Source: Candidatus Saccharimonadales bacterium
GTDB lineage: Bacteria > Patescibacteriota > Saccharimonadia > Saccharimonadales > Saccharimonadaceae
Length of the DNA stretch: 9,113 nt
Reading direction: 5' to 3'
Assembly (NCBI GenBank): GCA_030145955.1
Contig: JASLCR010000005.1
Span: forward strand, 1 to 9,113
A program made the position numbers and the translations under genes. The notes beneath the pieces are model-generated. The model did no database searches, was not told the origin of the DNA, and saw only the letters and a program-made list of their open reading frames with translations. Shown here piece by piece: positions 1 to 4,276 of this stretch (the first letter of the stretch is position 1; each line of letters begins with the position of its first letter).

Positions 1-66
1 ACGCGCTAGCTTGAGGGGCTAGTGAGCATTGCGCTCGTGGAGGTTCAAGTCCTCTTCACTGCACCA
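1..66 (+). tRNA. tRNA-Leu(GAG), 3' part (5' end outside window)
   Basis: About the last three quarters of a long-variable-arm tRNA are present. The anticodon stem is CTAGC (6-10) with GCTAG (18-22), closing a seven-base loop TTGAGGG that gives anticodon GAG, which reads the Leu codons CUC and CUU. A variable-arm stem GAGC (24-27) with GCTC (33-36) follows, as expected for class II tRNAs. The T-arm is GGAGG, loop TTCAAGT, CCTCT (39-55), with a canonical T-loop. The 3' acceptor strand TCACTGC (56-62), discriminator A63 and an encoded CCA (64-66) end the gene. The 5' acceptor strand and most of the D-arm lie before base 1. The Leu assignment is firm because both anticodon and variable arm agree. 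Confidence 0.93.
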
Positions 67-73
67 ATATAAG

Positions 74-103
74 AATACGACCGAAAAGGTTGTATTTTTA
101 TTT
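74..103 (+). terminator. Rho-independent terminator of tRNA-Leu(GAG)
   Basis: A nine-base-pair stem AATACGACC (74-82) with GGTTGTATT (88-96), containing one G-T pair and a GAAAA loop, is followed by a T-rich run TTTATTT. It lies seven bases after the tRNA CCA end and just upstream of the csoR promoter, so it separates the two units. Confidence 0.8.
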
Positions 104-114
104 GGAGATAATTC

Positions 115-144
115 TTGACACTATATACCCCCAGGGGGTATTAT
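115..144 (+). promoter_or_regulatory. sigma70-type promoter of the csoR operon
   Basis: A perfect -35 TTGACA (115-120) and a -10 TATTAT (139-144) are separated by 18 bases. The expected transcription start, seven positions after the last -10 base, is base 151, which is the A of the csoR ATG. The transcript is therefore predicted to be leaderless. A gene caller could take the TTG inside the -35 box as a start codon and add 12 false residues; the promoter argues against this. Confidence 0.82.
125..141 (+). promoter_or_regulatory. CsoR-type operator between -35 and -10
   Basis: A perfect 17-base palindrome ATACCCCC-A-GGGGGTAT is centred on A133. It fills most of the promoter spacer and runs into the -10 hexamer. 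C-tract/G-tract palindromes with flanking TA steps are the known operator type of CsoR/RcnR-family repressors. Its position should block RNA polymerase when bound, so the operon is predicted to autoregulate and to derepress when metal binds the repressor. Confidence 0.85.
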
Positions 145-150
145 GAAAAT

Positions 151-420
151 ATGAGAAAAGATATTAAACCCAGAGCAGTACGGCGACTAAAAATTATTGA
201 AGGCCAGATTCGTGGCCTGCAGAAGATGGTCGATGAAGATAAATATTGTATCGATATCATCACCCAAGCATCAGCTATCAAAGAAGCGCTTTCAGGAGTA
301 GAAGACTTGCTGCTAGAGAATCATCTCAGCACTCATGTCATCCACCAAATAAAGAATGGCGATGAGAGTCAGGCGACAGAAGAGATTTTAAAAGTATATA
401 AGTTAAAGAGAAAGAAATAA
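151..420 (+). CDS. csoR: CsoR/RcnR-family metal-sensing repressor
   Basis: An 89-residue all-alpha DUF156 (PF02583) repressor, of usual family length. The family forms tetramers that bind G/C-tract operators and release DNA when metal is bound. Visible features are the basic helix with RRLKIIEGQIRG (residues 11-22) and the ligand positions Cys33, His58 and His62. The spacing Cys-25-His-4-X matches M. tuberculosis CsoR (Cys36, His61, Cys65), but the third ligand is His, giving the Cys-His-His order of E. coli RcnR. RcnR's N-terminal His3 has no clear equivalent, so the metal (Cu, Ni or Co) is uncertain. The ATG at 151 is chosen because the region before it is promoter and operator. It heads an operon with the DUF4396 gene 10 bases downstream. 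Confidence 0.9.
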   Translation: MRKDIKPRAVRRLKIIEGQIRGLQKMVDEDKYCIDIITQASAIKEALSGVEDLLLENHLSTHVIHQIKNGDESQATEEILKVYKLKRKK

Positions 421-430
421 GGGAGGCAAC

Positions 431-952
431 ATGTGTAAAGATGGAATGTGTGAACATCATGATGGACATGAAGATCATAGCGCTCATGATCATGGTAGTG
501 ATAAGACAAGTCTGAACAAGATGGCTGCTAGTGCAACACTTCACTGTCTTACAGGATGTGCGATCGGAGAAGTGATAGGATTAATTATTGGTACTATCTT
601 TGGCCTTAGTCCGTTAGTGACAGTACTTCTTGCCATCGCGCTCGCGTTTGTCTTTGGATTTGGGCTTTCCACTCTGCCACTCAAAAAAGCAGGCCTTGGG
701 TTCTTCGCAGCGCTATCAGTCGTTTTCGCTGCCGATACGCTGTCTATTGCCACGATGGAGATCGTCGATAATATCGTTATGCTTGCAATACCTGGTGCAA
801 TGGCTGCCGGGCTTGTGGATCCGCTATTTTGGATCAGTATGCCGATCGCTCTTGTCGTAGCGTATTTTGCAGCTTACCCAGTGAATCGCTACCTTCTCAC
901 CAAAGGCAAAGGTCACGCACTTGTTATGAAATATCACGGACACAACCATTAG
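431..952 (+). CDS. DUF4396 membrane protein with His/Cys-rich metal-binding N-terminus
   Basis: A 173-residue inner-membrane protein that looks like the DUF4396 family; biochemical function is unknown. The N-terminus carries Cys2 and Cys7 next to Met residues, then six His between residues 9 and 21 mixed with acidic residues, a likely soft-metal-binding tail. The core begins with LHCLTGCAIGE (37-47), placing His38, Cys39 and Cys43 at the first membrane segment. Hydrophobic segments lie near 44-60, 62-82, 88-104, 112-128 and 133-151. The C-terminus ends in His-x-His-x-His (169-173). A strong Shine-Dalgarno GGGAGG (421-426) precedes the ATG. Placement behind a metal-responsive repressor supports a role in copper or related metal handling. 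Transport, chaperoning and sequestration cannot be told apart from sequence. Confidence 0.85.
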   Translation: MCKDGMCEHHDGHEDHSAHDHGSDKTSLNKMAASATLHCLTGCAIGEVIGLIIGTIFGLSPLVTVLLAIALAFVFGFGLSTLPLKKAGLGFFAALSVVFAADTLSIATMEIVDNIVMLAIPGAMAAGLVDPLFWISMPIALVVAYFAAYPVNRYLLTKGKGHALVMKYHGHNH

Positions 953-965
953 GAGGAGTATTCAT

Positions 966-1307
966 ATGGAAACAAAATCATTACTATTCGGGCTCATCGG
1001 ATTTTTCTTGGGTGGACTGCTTGTCTCGGCTGCTGCAACACTTGAAAAGCCATCTCTCCAGCAGAAGCATTCTAGCACTACCATGAGTCACATGACACAA
1101 AGTCTAAAAGATAAAAAAGGCGATGAATATGACAAGCAATTTATTGCCGATATGATCACGCATCATCAAGGAGCAATCGACATGGCAGCTTCGGCTCCAG
1201 ACAATGCTAAGCACCAAGAAATCAAAGATTTGGCGAAAGATATTGTGTCGGCACAGACAAAAGAGATCCAGCAGATGAAGCAGTGGCGGCAGGATTGGAA
1301 ATTCTAA
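966..1307 (+). CDS. DUF305 family protein, membrane-anchored or exported, CopM-like
   Basis: A 113-residue protein with a hydrophobic N-terminal segment (about 4-24) ending in small residues (SAAA, 21-24), either a signal peptide or an anchor. A Ser/Thr/Met/His-containing linker follows (about 35-45). The DUF305 helical signature is FIADMITHHQGAIDMA (59-74), with His66, His67, Met63 and Met73, plus a later Met104 in EIQQMKQW. DUF305 proteins are ferritin-like four-helix proteins; the cyanobacterial member CopM binds copper outside the cytoplasm. This copy is short, with roughly one DUF305 core. An optimal AGGAGG (951-956) starts translation, and the terminator at 1331-1365 ends the operon. 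Likely role: extracytoplasmic metal binding for the CsoR-DUF4396-DUF305 unit. Confidence 0.87.
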   Translation: METKSLLFGLIGFFLGGLLVSAAATLEKPSLQQKHSSTTMSHMTQSLKDKKGDEYDKQFIADMITHHQGAIDMAASAPDNAKHQEIKDLAKDIVSAQTKEIQQMKQWRQDWKF

Positions 1308-1330
1308 GCCGTTAGTGTATTTCATATCTA

Positions 1331-1365
1331 CACAAAATCAGAGGTCCACGTGACCTCTTTTTGTG
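1331..1365 (+). terminator. Rho-independent terminator of the metal operon
   Basis: The stem AGAGGTC (1340-1346) with GACCTCT (1352-1358) closes a five-base loop and runs straight into a T-tract. Outside it, CACAAAA (1331-1337) can pair with TTTTGTG (1359-1365), so A-tract and T-tract flank the hairpin and it could work in both directions. The tRNA promoter -10 starts at the next base. Confidence 0.88.
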
Positions 1366-1371
1366 TATAAT
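1366..1371 (+). promoter_or_regulatory. -10 box of the tRNA-Cys/tRNA-Leu promoter
   Basis: A perfect TATAAT sits 11 bases before the mature 5' end of tRNA-Cys, predicting transcription from about 1378 and a leader of about five bases. No convincing -35 is visible. The place where it would lie (about 1343-1348) is inside the preceding terminator hairpin, so terminator and promoter share DNA. Confidence 0.65.
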
Positions 1372-1382
1372 GAGTAGTTAGT

Positions 1383-1456
1383 GGCGCGTTGGCCGAGAAG
1401 TTAGGCACTGGTATGCAAAACCAGGTAGACGGGAGCGTTACCCGTACGTGCCTCCA
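1383..1456 (+). tRNA. tRNA-Cys(GCA) with non-canonical T-loop and D-loop
   Basis: The acceptor GGCGCGT (1383-1389) pairs with ACGTGCC before discriminator T1453 and encoded CCA. The D-arm is GCC, loop GAGAAGTTA, GGC. The anticodon arm is CTGGT, loop ATGCAAA, ACCAG, giving anticodon GCA. The variable loop is GTAG. The T-arm stem ACGGG/CCCGT is perfect, but its loop is AGCGTTA instead of TTCRANY. Cys identity is well supported: GCA anticodon, U73, and a G15/G48 pair like that of E. coli tRNA-Cys. The elbow is abnormal: position 18 is A rather than G, 54-55 are AG rather than TT, and 58 is T rather than A. G19 and C56 are kept. All stems pair well, so this looks like a maintained variant and not decay. 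Confidence 0.88.
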
Positions 1457-1466
1457 TTTTGTATTT

Positions 1467-1552
1467 GCGCGGGTGGCGGAATTGGTAGACGCGAGGGACT
1501 TAAAATCCCTTGTCCAAAAGACGTGCGGGTTCGATTCCCGCTCCGCGCACCA
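1467..1552 (+). tRNA. tRNA-Leu(UAA)
   Basis: An 86-base class II tRNA. The acceptor GCGCGGG (1467-1473) pairs with TCCGCGC (1542-1548), followed by discriminator A1549 and encoded CCA. The anticodon stem AGGGA/TCCCT encloses loop CTTAAAA, giving anticodon TAA. The variable region is extended, as expected for Leu. The T-arm GCGGG, loop TTCGATT, CCCGC is fully canonical, in contrast to the neighbouring tRNA-Cys. It lies ten bases after tRNA-Cys and is probably co-transcribed with it. Confidence 0.97.
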
Positions 1553-1560
1553 ACTAAAGC

Positions 1561-1584
1561 ACCGAGGCATGTCCTCGGTATTTT
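1561..1584 (+). terminator. Rho-independent terminator of the tRNA operon
   Basis: A perfect seven-base-pair stem ACCGAGG (1561-1567) with CCTCGGT (1573-1579), loop CATGT, is followed by ATTTT. It begins nine bases after the tRNA-Leu CCA end. Confidence 0.87.
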
Positions 1585-1660
1585 AATGGCAATGACAGAA
1601 TTGTTGGAAGCGACCGCCTTCTGGCTTCTCGCACCAAATATAGCTATTTTTCACCGAGGT

Positions 1661-1669
1661 TGGTATACT
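1661..1669 (+). promoter_or_regulatory. extended -10 promoter of lemA-htpX
   Basis: TGG followed by TATACT forms an extended -10 element. The predicted start near 1676 gives a 5' leader of about 28 bases with an AAGGGG Shine-Dalgarno (1694-1699) four bases before the lemA ATG. No clear -35 is seen. This unit is SD-led, unlike several other unit heads in the window. Confidence 0.65.
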
Positions 1670-1679
1670 AGTACTAGTA
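1666..1679 (+). promoter_or_regulatory. 14-bp palindrome overlapping the lemA -10 and start site
   Basis: TACTAGTACTAGTA is a perfect palindrome and contains two copies of ACTAGT. It overlaps the last four bases of the -10 hexamer and covers the predicted transcription start near 1676, a position typical of a repressor operator. No cognate regulator is encoded nearby, so operator function is inference. Confidence 0.4.
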
Positions 1680-1703
1680 AATTAACTTAGAAAAAGGGGA
1701 AAT

Positions 1704-2273
1704 ATGGAATTACTGTGGCTATGGATCTTGATCGGCGTCGTTGTTGTGCTGGTTATCTTCCTGTGGGCAACATACAATGGTCTCGTCACGCTTCGAGTGC
1801 GGGTAGAAGAGGCGTGGAGTGATATTACAGTTCAGCTAAAGCGTCGTGCTGATCTTATTCCGAATCTTATTGAGACAGTTAAGGGCTATGCTTCACACGA
1901 AAAGGAAGTATTCCAAAAAGTAACAGAAGCACGTAGTGCTGTGATGGAGGCTACAAAGCAGGGTCCAAAGCAGACTGCCGAAGCTGAAAATATGTTTGAA
2001 GGTGCGTTGAAGAGTCTGTTCGCAGTTGCTGAGGCATATCCTGACCTTAAGGCAAACCAGAACTTCCTTGAGCTTCAGAATGAACTTGTTGACACAGAAG
2101 ACAAGATTCAAGCTTCTCGCCGCTTCTACAACGGTGGTGTTCGCGACCTTAATACAAAGATTCAGGTTTTCCCAAACAATATGGTTGCTGGTATGTTTGG
2201 CTTCAAGAGTAAAGAATTCTTCGAAGTTGATGACATGGCAAAAGTTGAAAACCCAGTCGAAGTTAAGTTTTGA
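1704..2273 (+). CDS. lemA: LemA family membrane protein
   Basis: A 189-residue LemA (PF04011) protein, of usual length. A single N-terminal membrane helix (about 3-22) has a very short outer end, followed by a long alpha-helical soluble domain. The family hallmark VRVEEAWSDITVQLKRRADL (31-50) continues into IPNLIETVKGYASHE (52-66). Later blocks include the FNPGVRDLN-like segment seen here as FYNGGVRDLNTKIQVFP. The biochemical role of LemA is not settled; family members are often encoded with the HtpX protease and linked to membrane or envelope stress. Translation starts from AAGGGG (1694-1699). htpX follows after 21 bases, so co-transcription is likely. Confidence 0.96.
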   Translation: MELLWLWILIGVVVVLVIFLWATYNGLVTLRVRVEEAWSDITVQLKRRADLIPNLIETVKGYASHEKEVFQKVTEARSAVMEATKQGPKQTAEAENMFEGALKSLFAVAEAYPDLKANQNFLELQNELVDTEDKIQASRRFYNGGVRDLNTKIQVFPNNMVAGMFGFKSKEFFEVDDMAKVENPVEVKF

Positions 2274-2294
2274 GTACCCGGTAGGTAATACCAA

Positions 2295-3173
2295 GTGTAC
2301 GGAGCAGTCGCCGCCAATAAACGCAACACTGGCATTATTATGGCAGTGTTTATTGGCGTGGTTGCAGCGGTGGGGTGGGCATTTGCCACGTATTATGGCA
2401 ACCCAACTATCACACCGTGGGTAATTGGCGGTGCGCTCGTATATGCCTTGATCCAGTATTTTGCTGCCAGCAAGCTTGCAGTTGCAATGACTGGCGCACA
2501 GGAAATTGAAAAGCGCGACAACCCGCGCCTCTATCGGATTGTTGAAAATCTCTCGATTGCCACTGGCATGCCAATGCCAAAGGTATATATGATTGATGAT
2601 CCGGCGCCAAATGCCTTTGCAACGGGGCGTGACCCCAAGCATGCAATTGTGGCAGCAACAACCGGTATTATGGAGATTATGAATGACCGTGAGCTTGAGG
2701 CAGTTATGGCTCACGAAATGGGACATGTGCGTAATTATGATATTCGGGTGAGTATGATTGCATTTGGTCTTGCAAGTGCAATCGGTATTTTGTCAGATAT
2801 CGCCCTACGTATGATGTTCTTTGGCGGCAATGATCGTGACAACAATACCAATCCGATTGTTTATATAGTTGGTATTGTTATCATCATTCTTGCTCCTGTT
2901 GCGGCAGCAATGATTCAAATGGCAATTAGCCGTCAGCGCGAATATCTTGCCGATGCTACCGGCGCAATGACAACTCGTGACAGCGAAGGCCTTGCAAGTG
3001 CTCTTGAAAAACTACAGCAATACTCACGGCCTATGCAGCGACAGAATAGCTCAACAGCACATTTATTCTTTGCGAATCCTCTAAAACCCGGAACGCTCTC
3101 AAAGTTATTTAGTACTCATCCACCGCTGGAAGATCGCATAGCTCGTCTGCGCAATAATGCAAATAAGTTTTAA
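2295..3173 (+). CDS. htpX: HtpX-type zinc metalloprotease (M48B)
   Basis: A 292-residue integral-membrane protease that degrades misfolded or damaged membrane proteins. Two N-terminal membrane helices (about 13-32 and 41-58) precede the catalytic domain. The zinc and catalytic motif is HEMGH at 140-144 (His140, Glu141, His144), and the third zinc ligand is Glu216 in SRQREYLADATGA (212-224). Between them are two more hydrophobic stretches (about 152-175 and 187-210). The conserved PNAFATGRDPKHAIVA (105-120) and C-terminal FSTHPPLEDRIARL (272-285) are present. The GTG start at 2295 is chosen because it gives the typical HtpX opening (MYGAVAANKRNT) and has AGG at 2283-2285. It forms a quality-control pair with lemA. 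Confidence 0.96.
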   Translation: MYGAVAANKRNTGIIMAVFIGVVAAVGWAFATYYGNPTITPWVIGGALVYALIQYFAASKLAVAMTGAQEIEKRDNPRLYRIVENLSIATGMPMPKVYMIDDPAPNAFATGRDPKHAIVAATTGIMEIMNDRELEAVMAHEMGHVRNYDIRVSMIAFGLASAIGILSDIALRMMFFGGNDRDNNTNPIVYIVGIVIIILAPVAAAMIQMAISRQREYLADATGAMTTRDSEGLASALEKLQQYSRPMQRQNSSTAHLFFANPLKPGTLSKLFSTHPPLEDRIARLRNNANKF

Positions 3174-3184
3174 ACTATTGGCAT

Positions 3185-4276
3185 ATGGCAACGAGCTTGA
3201 AATCAAAGAAAGTGACACAATCGAAAAAATCTGCTTCGTCTAAGCGGGTGACAAAAAAACCTCAGAAGGTATCTGTAAAAGATCGGATATTTCAACGTAT
3301 GCATGGGTTCCTTGTACGTCGCCCACATCGTAGTTTTCAACGAACGCGACGCAGAGATTATGTCCGCTCATTAAAGCTGCCGGGTTACTTTGCATTTACA
3401 AATATAGTACTGCGTCATTTATGGACATATCGGCGTGTTTTTGGCGGTCTTATCCTTGTGTATTCTGCCGCAAGTGCCATTTTTATAGGACTAGCGTCAC
3501 AATCAGATTTTACACAGTTTGCAAACATCCTTAATGAGGCGGGCGGTGAAGTGTTTCAGGGTGGCTGGGGGAAAGTTGGAGGTGCAGGGCTCTTGCTTCT
3601 TAGTGGAATATCTGGCGGCTTTTCAGCTACTCTAAGCGAGGCGCAGCAAGTACTGGGTGCCTTACTATTTCTAATGGGGTGGCTGACGTCAGTGTGGCTT
3701 ATTAGAGCACACATGGCCGGAGGTACACCACGACTACGAGACGCACTCTATAGTAGCGGAGCGCCGATTATTTCGACAATTATTGTTGGAGCGATATTGC
3801 TTCTGCAGATGCTGCCAGCAATGATTGCATTTATTTTGTATAGCACCGCGCTCAGCACGGATTTCTTTAGTACAGGCGCACTTGCAATGGTGGTCGGCCT
3901 CGTAGCCTTCCTTCTTGTGATATTATCGCTCTACCTACTTTGTAGCAGTTTTTTTGCATTAATTGTTGTGACTCTGCCGGGAATGTATCCATGGCGAGCC
4001 ATTAGAACGGCGGGCGATCTAGTGGTTGGACGGCGTTTGCGAATTATCTTTCGACTCACGTGGGCAGTTCTGGTAATTGCGCTAGTGTGGGCTATAATCA
4101 TGATTCCAATTATTCTGCTAAGTACATGGCTGCAATCTTCTATAGCACAATTAGCATGGGTACCAATTGTGCCTATTGCGTTAGTGTTGATATCTTCGCT
4201 GAGCGTAGTGTTTATGAGTGCGTATGTCTATATTTTATACAGAAAGGTAGTCGCTGATGACGCAAGCCCAGCCTAG
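3185..4276 (+). CDS. polytopic membrane protein with basic N-terminal tail, unknown function
   Basis: Not recognised as a named family. The 363-residue product starts with a very basic, Ser/Thr-rich tail (1-65, mostly Lys early and Arg later, such as RRPHRSFQRTRRRDYVRSLK at 45-64). About six membrane segments follow near 86-104, 153-173, 193-217, 233-264, 287-313 and 325-352. Residues 105-150 form a Gly/Ser-rich loop. A conserved-looking cytoplasmic stretch PGMYPWRAIRTAGDLVVGRR (265-284) between the last segments resembles loops in polytopic YIP1- or GDPD-membrane-domain-like proteins, but this is only an impression. No Shine-Dalgarno is seen before the ATG, which lies 11 bases after htpX, so translation may be coupled. 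Its 3' end overlaps ligA by 20 bases. Confidence 0.75.
   Translation: MATSLKSKKVTQSKKSASSKRVTKKPQKVSVKDRIFQRMHGFLVRRPHRSFQRTRRRDYVRSLKLPGYFAFTNIVLRHLWTYRRVFGGLILVYSAASAIFIGLASQSDFTQFANILNEAGGEVFQGGWGKVGGAGLLLLSGISGGFSATLSEAQQVLGALLFLMGWLTSVWLIRAHMAGGTPRLRDALYSSGAPIISTIIVGAILLLQMLPAMIAFILYSTALSTDFFSTGALAMVVGLVAFLLVILSLYLLCSSFFALIVVTLPGMYPWRAIRTAGDLVVGRRLRIIFRLTWAVLVIALVWAIIMIPIILLSTWLQSSIAQLAWVPIVPIALVLISSLSVVFMSAYVYILYRKVVADDASPA

Noticed and set aside
1..1552. Attachment-site repeats expected if the metal module had inserted at a tRNA gene.
   Set aside because: Only the short GCACCA common to tRNA 3' ends recurs; no longer direct repeat or integrase gene was found.
1605..1630. Possible hairpin with arms GAAGC and GCTTC between the tRNA terminator and the lemA promoter.
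   Set aside because: The loop is long, no T-tract follows on either strand, and a good terminator already lies at 1561-1584. I see no other element in 1585-1660.
1328..1690. Open reading frames on both strands through 1328-1690.
   Set aside because: They run over the terminators and both tRNA genes; the protein-like text is tRNA sequence read as codons.
1893..2726. A 277-codon open frame on the minus strand.
   Set aside because: It lies opposite lemA and htpX, which have clear family motifs; its translation is Cys/His-rich and shows no domain, as expected for an antisense shadow.
3171..3185. A -10-like TAAACT nine bases before the ATG of the polytopic membrane protein.
   Set aside because: It coincides with the htpX stop codon, lacks the TGn extension and a -35, and is weaker than the other promoters; coupled translation from htpX explains the missing SD as well.
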